A stretch of 64,000 bases of DNA, taken from contig LUVW01000019.1 in assembly GCA_001661515.1 (NCBI GenBank), positions 1 through 64,000 on the forward strand. The letters are read 5' to 3'. Source of the stretch: Capniomyces stellatus (Eukaryota; Kickxellomycota; Harpellomycetes; Harpellales; Legeriomycetaceae). The notes beneath the pieces are model-generated. The model had not been told where the DNA came from, did not search any database, and was given only the letters and a program-made list of their open reading frames with translations. Shown in pieces: positions 10,415 to 19,769 of the stretch. Every line of letters starts with the position of its first letter. The first letter of the stretch is position 1. A program made the position numbers and the translations under genes.

Positions 10415-11266
10415 TAAATGCAGGTTAAAACTGAAATTAAGAAGGAAATATAACTGGGCTTGGAAAATAAAAAAAAATTAAATAAAAAAATTTAAAAAAA
10501 ACTCGCCCAAATTAGATCATATAGTAAAGTAATTGGAAAAAAATATGAATAGTTTTAATTAGTTGTGAATTATATGCAGTTATTACTCCCTCTTTAAAAT
10601 TTCGGACGTAAATCGAGCATCTACATTTGGTTATATGTAAGTATACTTTAAACTATGATTATGCGATATATTGAAAGCTGAGTAAGTCGATCTGCGAGCT
10701 TTGCTGTAATTTGTGGATTTGAGAGGCTTGGGATTGAGATGTTGCACTGAAACGTACAGATTGATTGAAAAGCACGCTGTGTGCGTAGCGAATACACTGG
10801 TTGTTGCTTGATGACATTTCTTTTCTTTTCATTTTGGCGCCTATGGTTGAAAAAGAGTTGTGTTAGCTGGCTGACATGGGGCGTGTTATTTGTATGCTTG
10901 CTTTCGGATTCGAATTTACTTTTATATTCGAATCGGATATACGGCAAACAGGGTTATGTGTTGGATTCGACTACTTTATTTATTTAGATGCGGATTCAAC
11001 ACCTCACTTGTTTGATTTATTGCAATCAAGTGTTGAATACGCTATTTTCAAACCCCAGAAGAGGAAAAAAAAATACGCTGGTGATATTAGCGTAACCTGG
11101 ATTAGTAGACTTCAGCAGCAACTCACATTTCACCAACATGATCAGAGATTTGAGCGCATTTTTGACGATTTGAACCATAAACCGATGAACCTGCTTTAAT
11201 GTAGTTTGTACTAATGAACCATACTGATAAAATCAATAATTTAATAGTTAGCTTGAACGTTTAAAA

Positions 11267-11989
11267 ATGGCAAACTCATCATACAAAGGACAATTGGTTC
11301 CAGGAGTCAGTCGCTTGTCGCGCTCCCAATCATTCGCCAAACGCGGATTGTATAAAGTTAAGACCGTAGCTGGAGCACGTGCTGAAGCTAAGGTTGCAGC
11401 AGCCAAGAAGGGAAAGAAGGCCGCCTCAGTCAAGAAGACTGACTTGGAAAAGGAATTGCTCTATGCCAAGCCACAATTCTACCCAGCTGAGTCAGCTCCA
11501 GTTCCAAAGAAGAACCGCAAAACCACCCGTCCAGCCAAGCTTAGAAAATCAATCCAACCAGGATCAGTTCTTATTCTTTTGGCAGGTAGATTCCGTGGTA
11601 AGCGTGTTGTATTCTTGAAGCAACTCCCATCAGGTTTGCTCCTTGTTACCGGACCATACGGAGTCAACGGAGTCCCACTCCGTCGTGTCAACCAGGCCTA
11701 CGTTATCTCAACATCAACTAAAGTCGATATTTCAGGAGTAACTGTTGACAAGAAATTCAACGATGCTTATTTTGCTCGCGAGAAGGAGGAGAAGCTCAAA
11801 GGAACTGAGGCCGAATTCTTTGGTGAAAACGCCAAGAAGAAGGAGACCCCAGCCCACAAGATTGCTGACCAAAAGATCATCGATAAGCAACTCGTCAAGG
11901 CTGTTTCAGATGTCCCAATGCTTAGAAGCTACCTTAAATCTACTTTCTCTCTTACCAAAGGACAAGCTCCACACTTGATGAAATTCTAA
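11267..11989 (+). CDS. Large ribosomal subunit protein eL6
   Basis: Single exon, 240 aa from an ATG. The basic N-terminal part ([12 protein letters not shown] and a [16 protein letters not shown] stretch) precedes the KOW-like core: [20 protein letters not shown], then [20 protein letters not shown] and the [13 protein letters not shown] segment, followed by the charged C-terminal helical part ending [13 protein letters not shown]. This is the standard eL6 layout and length for fungi (animal versions have a longer N-terminus). The protein sits on the 60S solvent side and contacts 25S/28S rRNA expansion segments. Codon choice is visibly biased (CCA for Pro, TCA for Ser, CGT/CGC and AAG), unlike the more AT-rich neighbours, as expected for a highly expressed gene. 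Confidence 0.96.
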   Translation: MANSSYKGQLVPGVSRLSRSQSFAKRGLYKVKTVAGARAEAKVAAAKKGKKAASVKKTDLEKELLYAKPQFYPAESAPVPKKNRKTTRPAKLRKSIQPGSVLILLAGRFRGKRVVFLKQLPSGLLLVTGPYGVNGVPLRRVNQAYVISTSTKVDISGVTVDKKFNDAYFAREKEEKLKGTEAEFFGENAKKKETPAHKIADQKIIDKQLVKAVSDVPMLRSYLKSTFSLTKGQAPHLMKF

Positions 11990-12798
11990 ATTAATCCAAA
12001 TTTATATAAAATCGGAAGTTTTGTTTATCTAACTTTTTTATTTTCATCATTTTTTTTTAGTTTGGTACTTTGCTAATTTGAATTAAAATTCTTGTTTTGA
12101 TTATTACATTTACAGACGTGTCTTTTAGCCTGATTTCTGCTGCGTTTGGCTTTTTGGTCTTATCACAAATCCTTACGCCACATCTTTTTAACCTTTCTTT
12201 CTGATATATCTATATTATTTGGGTAACTTGTTAAATGTATTATTCTAAACAGCTGTTTTATGAGCATATTCCGTTCTTGTTGTTTGATGGCCTTAAAGCA
12301 TCACGTTGCCCGATTCAGCAACTGTGATCTCAAGGAGATCTGTTTATTGTGCGATTTGCACTTGTAATAAGGCTTGATCTTGACTGTTTAAAGTAGCAAT
12401 CTGCAAACTATAAACTTCACGCCTTGATTCTAAAGGTGTGCATAAAGCACGTTATGGCAGATAGTCAACGTCAACTGAAAGCTGTGCCAGCTCAGTTCTA
12501 CCAACTTCAACTAAACACTCGAGCAACGCAACATTTGTGTCCAGCAATAAAAGGTGACAATTTTGTCGTTGTGCTAATAGTGTTGGTAAAGTCACAATAA
12601 GGTTTACTGGAAATACAATCAATCTGAATCTAAAGCAGCATTCGAATTATGGAACTGCGTTAAACAAGGTAACACAGGGACCAAGAAAGTAAAAAAAATG
12701 TAGGAATAAAAATAAAAAAAGGTGAGAGCTGTGACCAAATAAAACAAAGACCCAAAAGGTAAATTTCTGCAACGATTCAATAGTTCGGCCTAACACAG
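11990..12798. other. Convergent spacer between eL6 and p23 with one possible micro-gene
   Basis: Holds the 3' end of eL6 (T-rich). A 48-codon plus-strand ORF sits at 12453-12599 (MADSQRQLKAVPAQFYQ...), reading into a possible GTAAAG donor. A join to a downstream exon after AATCTAAAG (QHSNYGTALNKVTQGPRK) is possible. No family is recognised, so it is not called as a gene. Confidence 0.35.
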
Positions 12799-13573
12799 TT
12801 ATTCTTTAGTTGGTTCAGCAGTGGTGGCTTCTTTAGTTTCAGTTTTGGTATCAGCATCGGCATCGGCGTCGGCATCACCTTCCTCGTCACCGCTTGAACC
12901 ATAATCCTCATCATCCATGTTAGGCATCTATTAGAAAATGGTGTTTTGTACATTTATACGTGATATTATATTAGCAGTTCATATAGCATTATAAAAATAA
13001 AACAAAGACTGTAAGCTAGAAAGCTGTACTTACACCACCCTCGCCTCCCATACCGAATTTAGAAAAGTCCATTCCTTCCATTCCTGGGAATCCACCCATA
13101 CCGCCCATACCACCCATACCACCCATACCCTCCATTCCTGGGAATCCGCCCATTCCGCCCATTCCGCCCATTCCCTCCATACCGGCCATTGGATTAGGTG
13201 CCTCGTCCTCGCTTTCATCTTCATCTACCCAGCGCGAAAAGTCGGTCTTTACAAACAAAAGCTTGACCTTTTCTTTGGTAAGTCTTGGCCAGTAAGGTTC
13301 CTCCTTTTCAACCTTCTCAATGCACAAGAAAATACTTCTATTGTTAATATTCTTTTTGCTGTTTTCGACGTTGATTTTGTTGAAGAATTCAAGATCAAAT
13401 CCAAATGACTTGTCGTGAGATTTTCCCAAGAAGCTTATACCAGTTTCAGTCAAGTCGAGCTTTTCGATTTTGCAATCTGGGACGTTGATTGTCAGGTATA
13501 CTTCGTTGGCTCTTTGTGCCCACAAAACTTCTGGTTTATTTACTCTACATTTATTAGTGTTGGGGTTTGCCAT
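12799..13573 (-). CDS. p23/Sba1 Hsp90 co-chaperone (CS domain); two exons
   Basis: Exon 1 is 13034-13573 (ending at a GTAAGT donor) and exon 2 is 12799-12927 (after CTAATAG), joined in phase 0, giving 222 aa. Residues about 10-115 form a CS domain: WAQRANEVYLTINVPD, then the FDLEFFNKI strand and the WPRLTKEK motif (WPRL is the p23 signature), followed by FVKTDFSRWVDEDE. After the domain come two copies of a Gly/Met repeat (GGMGGMGGFPGMEGM-like) and an acidic tail (MPNMDDEDYGSSGDEE, an alternating Asp-Ala run, then EPTKE). p23 stabilises the ATP-bound closed state of Hsp90 and delays hydrolysis; the disordered acidic tail supports its own chaperone activity. If the intron is ignored, the protein loses this tail. 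Confidence 0.93.
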
Positions 13574-16500
13574 TTTTTGTGTTAGATTAATTGTATGCTT
13601 GTCAAGTCATTTTTCTTAAAAAAAGGCAGTGCAGTACATGCATATTTATCTCTTTGATAAAAGCATCTTCATCCTCTAGATTTATACAAATTAAGGATGC
13701 TATGGCTGGCCCAGTATTTCCACCACCATCTTCAACTCTAAAATATAAAACAAATGCGAATACTCTCCATTGTATTCTCAAAAGCCAATCTTACTATGCA
13801 ATTTCTAAAAAAAATAACTTGAATAAAACTTACGAGGTACTCATGCTGATCTTTCTGTAGAAAACTGATTGGTGTTGTTTATACTAATTTTAATCTCAAG
13901 TTTTTAACTTTGTAAAGCTGTTTAAAACTAGGCTGTGTTTCTATATGTTGTTCTCGGGTGGTCTATTTAGCTCATTTGGTTTCTTTATATCTTCTTTTCA
14001 TCCGATTTTTTTTGTTTTCGTTTTTTTTACTTGTTAAATATTATTTTTCACTGAAAAAGTGCAATTAAAAAAAACAAATCGCTTTGGTTGTAGTATACAA
14101 TTACTTTGTTGGGTTTACGCTGTTTGATTCGCCAATTTGGTTTGTTTTTCCTGCTATGCCTCAGATATACTAATTTGCTATTTCCAGTCCAATTTTCAAA
14201 CCATATCCTCGTTAACTAATCTGTGCAACGAGGGAAAGTCGAGTCGAAACAATAGGGTTGGTTGGGGAAGTGGAGCAGACGAGTACTATTGGATTTGGGT
14301 TTGAAAGTTTCCAAAAATAAATATAAACCACTTATTTGCAAATGTGTTTCTATATTAGCTTCTTAACCAATTATTCTAAATTTAACAGGTAGAGAGATAT
14401 TTAATGAGAAATCCATGGAAGCTTTCTTTTTGGCTTTAGAATCCACGTCTTTTTTATTCCCCAAAATTTTATATTTCAACTCTCTCCACCCTCCTCAGAG
14501 ATTCTTGCCAATTTGTAATTTTCTATTGCTACTAGTTAGCCGCGATTAGGTTACTATTTTTTTCTTTTAAGCAGAGGCTTTTCACATAATGCTACTAGAC
14601 TTATGCAAGAATTTTGCTTTTTTATATACTGAAAGACCTTTTTGCTTCTTTGGTTTAGTTTTCAGGTTCAAGATGGATTGGAAAGCTACTACAACTAAAC
14701 GACCAAAGTTCTATGGAATCGCAAAGAAATACTTTTTGTAAATATTGACCAATGGTATGCACATTCGTTTGTTTTTTTATTGATTGAAATTGAAATTGCT
14801 CAAGTGTTTTTATTGTAATCACTTTTTTTTATATCTTCGATCATATTCTATTCAAATGTAGCATGGAACTGATTAGTCCAGAGACATATCACGCCTTCTT
14901 TAAGGAAAAGCTACATAGTCGCGAATATCAATCGTTCGTATATCAAAGTACATAGAGATGTAGGTTTTATAGATTCTCATACTCTCCATCATTAGCACAT
15001 ACCAGTCAACATTAAATGCAAAGAATAGTGGGAACAATTGGAATACAAAAGGAGGAAGGTAGATCGGTTTTAAAAAAGCAACAAGAAAAAAACAGAAGGG
15101 GATAATAATTCGGTATTTACCCAAACCGGCGGGCATTTGAAATGTAAACTGGGTACTAGTTTTCTCCCAACGAGGGTTATCTGGTAGTGGGCAAATATAG
15201 TTGACTAATATCCCGGATATTAGCATACTGGTATACAACTAAACTCTGTATTAATTCTATTTTGCCAGCAAATGTTGGTTCAGTGCAACTTGAGCTCAAT
15301 AAAATAAAAATAATACAACTGTTTTATTAGTACATTATTCAGAGCTATTAGTGTATTTGGCTCTAGTTGGATGCTAAATTTATTTGATATAAATATTGCG
15401 CTGGATTACTAGATTTAAAGAAATAGTAGAAAAAATAAATAGCTATAATAAAAAATAATTTAAATTAAATTAAACAATTTCAATAAAAAAAAACAAATTA
15501 AATTAAACTAATAATTTCAATAAAAATAAAAATAAATAGATTAAAAGTTAGAAACTAGAAATTCAAAAGTAAAAAATAGATGGCCAATAAGCGCCCAGAT
15601 CAAATAGTGGCCAATGTAAAGGAAAACTGTTTAGCGCGGGTATTAATAGTTTGGCGGATAAAAGCGAAAGCTGGTATGATTTGAGAAAGGCAGACCAACG
15701 GTATCCAAATATGGAAAAAAAAGAGGTGCTTCTATGTTGTTGATAAACTGAAATGTAAGAATAATTTTTAATACCAACACTGGATGGATGCGTAATGATA
15801 GCTTGTAGGTAAGTTAGCCAGAACAGAATATCAAAATAGAACTGAACTATTAATATAAATAAACCAAAATCGTGACACAAGTTAGAGCGCTGATCACTTA
15901 TTGGGATTGTGAGTATACTCTGGTGGGCCAAGCAGCCTATATTTGTTAATTACAAATCCAAGTAAATATGCGTTAAGGATAAAAGTCCAGAAGCAGGTTG
16001 TTAAATATATTGGTGAATTAGAAGAGCCTGTCGAAATGTTGATTCGTGGTTAAAGTTCGGTTGGACTGAGATGTGGGTATCCAAGAGATTGGAGAGGAGT
16101 GAAGAGGAGAAACAACATACAAAGTAGCATTTGAGAGAGATATTGAGAAAATTAAAAATAAAACAAAATCAAATCGTGACAAGTGTTTGGTGTATTTGTA
16201 AAAGAAATACAAAAAAATAGGCAGAATAAGAGCATACTGTTTAAACATATTAGCTATTGATTACTACGGGTTGGACTAGTAAAAATGTATATGGGTGAGT
16301 CTGCCTGCCTTTCCAAAACAATAGTAAAAGTTTGCTTGGGTAGAGTTTAGAGTAAAATGCATCAAAAAACCAGGATGGTAATAGGATGAAGCTATGCTAG
16401 CTATAGACAGACGAATATAGTAGCGAGTAAAAAGTCTAAGGTGTATAAAGCGGCGTTGACCTCACTTATAAGATACTAGGAACTATTTATACATATAAAT

Positions 16501-16673
16501 TTGAAAGTAGAAAGACTAGAGCAAGAGATTGCCATATAAATAGTAGGCCACTTTTCCAAATTGGCAAGGCTTAACTCGAATAAAGTATAAAGTATCCCAC
16601 TATTTCAAAACTCAACTAGTACAAAGACTGCAAGAAAAAAAGAAAAAAATCAAGAGAGCAGAAATCAAACAAG
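13574..16673. other. Gene-poor region with unresolved exon-like fragments on both strands
   Basis: No complete gene could be assembled. On the plus strand there are four protein-like segments: an ATG ORF at about 13703 (MAGPVFPPPSSTLK); 14177-14300 (...NNRVGWGSGADEYYWIW) after a TTTCCAG acceptor; about 14659-14741 (MDWKATTTKRPKFYGIAKKY) after TTTTCAG with a GTAAAT donor; and 14863-14952 (MELISPETYHAFFKEKLHS) after ATGTAG, the last two joining in frame. On the minus strand 14900-16248 holds several hydrophobic, transmembrane-like segments separated by intron-like signals. A/T-only low complexity fills 15420-15560. Confidence 0.35.
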
Positions 16674-17099
16674 ATGGCTAACATAACAGTAATGGCAATG
16701 GTTGTAGCATCGGTGATGGTGGCAAACAAAGTCAGGTCAAACCCAGTGCTTCAGAGGCGAGCCGAGACGTTTAGCGGACAAGCGACGTTTTATAATGTGG
16801 AGATGGGGATAACGTCATGCGGGAAGAGCCACACGAACAGCGAGCTTATTGGGGCAATAAACGCACCGCAGTATGGGGAGCATCCAAATCCCAATCTGGC
16901 ACCAGTCTGTGGAAAATGTGCACTTATTAAGCACAAACCAACTGATGGTGGAGTCGAAAAAAGCGTAAAAGTGTCGATTCAGGACAAGTGTCCAGAGTGC
17001 ACACACGGAAGTATTGATCTGAGTCCAACAGCGTTTAAGCAGCTGGCTGCAGAGAGCGAGGGTAGAATAGAAATCACATGGCAGTTTGTTGACTGCTGA
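16674..17099 (+). CDS. Secreted expansin-like protein with an RlpA-type double-psi beta-barrel
   Basis: Single exon, 141 aa. A signal peptide (residues about 3-20) and a short pro-like segment ending QRRAE precede one double-psi beta-barrel domain. The domain reads SGQATFYNVEMGITSCGKSH, then the ELIGAINAPQYG segment, PVCGKCALIK, SVKVSIQDKCPECTHGSIDLSPTAF (conserved D-KCPEC and DLSP..F motifs) and the closing ITWQFVDC. Six Cys are available for disulphides. There is no C-terminal carbohydrate-binding module, so it matches the short fungal expansin-like/RlpA-like proteins (barwin-related, cerato-platanin-unrelated), not full expansins. These are extracellular and act on or bind cell-wall polysaccharides; catalytic activity is not established for this short class. 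Confidence 0.88.
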   Translation: MANITVMAMVVASVMVANKVRSNPVLQRRAETFSGQATFYNVEMGITSCGKSHTNSELIGAINAPQYGEHPNPNLAPVCGKCALIKHKPTDGGVEKSVKVSIQDKCPECTHGSIDLSPTAFKQLAAESEGRIEITWQFVDC

Positions 17100-17410
17100 G
17101 TAGATGTCCGATTTAGCGCTTTTAAGGTTGGGCTGTTAATTTGATTTGCTGTTTAAGCGTAGATTGGTTGGTTTTTTAAACAGTTAGATGTACTATTTAT
17201 AGTGAAGAGTTCATTTTATAAATTTTAGTAGAAAATGTTAGTTATGAATATAATGTAATCCATATTGAAAAAAAAGAGGAATAGTGAATTATTATAGTAT
17301 GTAAAAAAAAAAAAAGTAGTATATTCATATAATACGAAATTAATATAAGAAAAAAATATATATATATAAAACAAGAAAAAAGAGATGTGGAATAGGCTGT
17401 GGGATCTAGG
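17100..17410. other. Convergent spacer; nothing recognised
   Basis: Very AT-rich spacer (A-runs and a short TA run near 17350) between the 3' ends of the expansin-like gene and NC2alpha. Confidence 0.5.
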
Positions 17411-18941
17411 TTACTTCTTTTTTATATTTTGAGGCATTAGATTTTGGGGCTGGATCTGACTCTGAGGGCGGGGACGAATGTTGAACTGACTGTTTGTGTT
17501 TGGATTAGCAGTATTGGTGTTGTGTGCCTGGAATTGTATCTGAGGTAGAGTATTGGAATTGTTATAAAAGTATTGGTGGCCAGTATTCTGGTTCATGTTC
17601 ACATTCTGGTTCATATTCTGATTCACATTCTGGTTCATATTCTGATTCATATTCTGATTCATATTCTGATTCGTATTCTGATTCGTATTCTGATTCGTAT
17701 TCTGGTAGTAGTATGGTGCCTGGGCATTGCTATTGCTATTGTAATAAGGATTCTGTTGGTGTTGGAGTTGATTTTGGAGTTGGAGTTGATTTTGGAGTTG
17801 GAGCTGATGTTGATGTTGATATTGATATTGATGTTGGGGTTGATGTTGATGTTGATGTTGATATTGGTTTTGGTTTTGGTTTTGGTTTTGGTTTTGGTTT
17901 TGGTTTTGGTTTTGGAAATTATTACCAAAGTTGGTGTGTGGGTAATGTCCCAAGGAGTTTAGTGGCGGTAGATTTTGGTTGGGTAAGCTGGGGTAGTTGT
18001 AGGGGTTGGCATTGGCGTTGGTATTGTTCATGTTGTTGAAGTTGGGCTCTGACTTTATGTGTAGTGGTTGGTTTTGATTTATCAGTAAGTTTTGGTTAGG
18101 CAAAAGAACGCTGCCAGCCGGAATATTTAATCCAACAATAGGACTGTTGTTAAGGTGTTGGCCAAACTGCTGTTGACTTTGGTTTGTTCCTGTGTTATTT
18201 TCGCTCTTAATTTCGCTCTTAACTTCGCTCTTAATTTCACTCTTAATTTCACTCTTAACTTCGTTTTTAACTTCACTCTTTATTTCAAGTTGAGGCTTTG
18301 TTTGATTTTGGGATGGAGATGGGGGATTCTTGGGCTTGGGAGCATCATCAACAATTTTCTCGACAATGTCTTTTAAAAAGTCGTAGCACTCGATCGAATG
18401 AACGCAGCGCTTCCTATTTTGGGTATTCGATGGAGATATTTTACGGTTAAATAAATTCAATTGAAATATATTCGAGAAAAGGCAAGATAAAAAGTGGAAA
18501 AATTACAGATGGGCAGGCAATAGGCGTTTGATTTGGCACATTCGGGCTTGTTTGGTTACGTCGTCAACGATGGATTGCATAAAGAGCTCAAGGGCTTTGG
18601 CTAGAATATTTCACAAATTTGGGGTGTAAAAAAAGAATAGAGTTTTAAAACTTGCTACAAACATTGGTGCTATTGTTATCAGAATTATCTTTTTGTTTTC
18701 AAATTCACATCGAATGATTACGGGAAAGTGATTACATATTAGGACCGGCGTTGCTTGAGACATTTTCCCAACGTCTTCATCCATTTGCATAATGCGCTTG
18801 ATTCTTGCCTATTTTGATGTTAATAATGGTATAACACGGCAATTTGAGTAAGAGGAGTACGATGATGAAAATTGGGATTGCATAAAGTACGAATGATAAT
18901 TAACTTACGACAGGGAATTTAGTCTTGTACTTTTTCTTCAT
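17411..18941 (-). CDS. NC2alpha (Bur6/DRAP1) transcriptional repressor with a long Asn/Gln-rich tail; four exons
   Basis: Exons 18909-18941, 18736-18808, 18507-18600 and 17411-18413 (donors GTAAGT, GTAATC, GTAATT; acceptors AAATAG, TTCTAG, AAATAG) sum to 1203 nt, giving 400 aa. The first 100 residues are a histone fold: MKKKYKTKFPVARIKRIM, then MDEDVGKMSQATPVLISKAL, the ELFMQSIVDD helix, and HLKRCVHSIECYDFLKDIV. This matches human DRAP1 and yeast Bur6, which pair with NC2beta/Dr1, bind TBP on DNA and block TFIIA/TFIIB entry. The remaining 300 residues are unusual: a repeated (S/N)E(I/V)K tract near residues 125-150, then Pro/Asn-rich sequence, a long alternating Asn-Gln run, His/Gln runs and a Met-Asn-Gln repeat. 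Family members usually have about 140-210 residues. The NC2beta partner is not in this window. Confidence 0.92.
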
Positions 18942-19769
18942 TGTTTATCTGCTGAAATTGGATTCCGAAGCCTAAAAACGAATTTGTAATGAATGAGGAG
19001 GTGATATAAAGTATTTGGATTTGAAATTGGTTCTAAGTTTAGAATTTGAATTGAGTCTAGATTTAGAATTTGAATTGGTTCTAGGTTTAGAATTTGAATT
19101 GAGTCTAGATTTAGAATTTGAATTGGGTCTAGATTTAAATTTGAACTGGAATTAGATAAAAAGTTGGTTTTGTAAACTACGTGTGAAACAGCGTGTAATT
19201 ATGAAATAAAAAAATTTTCAATGTAAAAATTAGGATTTTACAGACAACTATTTTACCATAATAACATTTATATTAGTAATTCTAAATGAAGCTAAAAACA
19301 AATAGTAAAAAAGAAACATTAATAGGCGAAATGGTGCTGTCCAATTGCAACTGGGTAGAGAATGAAATTTATTTATTTTTTTCATTGATTTTTTTTTATT
19401 AACCGCGAGAAGAGAGACACCTTATACCTTATAGCTAACATCGATGTTAACGCTTTAATATTTTTTTGAAGTGTTAGGATAGTCAAAACTATGGGCTTAT
19501 TTGCAGCAAGGCCGGCTTTGTTGATTCACAGCATAAATCTCTTGAAGCAAAATTATTTGTTCAAGAATTTACGCAATAAAATGTAAAAAAAAAAAAAACT
19601 ATCTTCGTTGTAAAAATGCCCCCATAAAATAATTGTATAAATATAAATAGAGACTTGGTAACCAGATAAAGTCGGTAGTTGGTAAAGGCACGCAATTGGG
19701 AATGGGAATATACACTAGTGTTTGAAAAAAAGTATGGCAAATACTGTTTAGGGTTGATGAAACCGCAAT
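18942..19769. other. Upstream region of NC2alpha and 3' side of the cyclin gene
   Basis: Contains the 24-bp tandem repeat listed separately, A/T-rich spacer, and a 31-codon ORF at 19491-19586 on the plus strand (MGLFAARPALLIHS...), too short to call. NC2alpha may have a spliced 5' UTR here: acceptor-like TTTTTAG occurs about 30 bases upstream of its ATG. Confidence 0.4.
19031..19149. repeat. 24-bp tandem repeat, about five units
   Basis: Five units of about 24 bp (core TTTAGAATTTGAATTG, joined by GTCTAGA or TTCTAGG variants) in an alternating A-B-A-B pattern, so the higher-order period is 48 bp. The last unit is degenerate. The period is a multiple of three, and the minus strand is open throughout (an SRLNSNSK-type octapeptide). 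The array lies about 90-210 bp upstream of the NC2alpha ATG. Confidence 0.85.

Larger units (their letters stand above)
9324..11266. other. Region between TOM7 and eL6; only small uncertain ORFs
   Basis: AT-rich with A- and T-runs around 9440-9520 and 10370-10500. It includes the TOM7 promoter side and, at its end, the eL6 promoter. Two short plus-strand ORFs (9556 and 10250) are listed separately. The patch 10640-11200 has somewhat higher GC and overlapping open frames on both strands, but none matches a family known to me. Confidence 0.4.

Noticed and set aside
10876..11199. 107-codon plus-strand ORF ending 67 bases before eL6
   Set aside because: It overlaps open frames on both strands, occupies the expected eL6 promoter and 5' UTR, and resembles no family. 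Possible but not supportable.
17524..18376. Plus-strand frames rich in Ser-Asp, Val-Asp or Ile-Leu repeats opposite NC2alpha
   Set aside because: They are shadows of the Asn/Gln-rich codon repeats of NC2alpha; only the minus-strand frame carries the histone fold.
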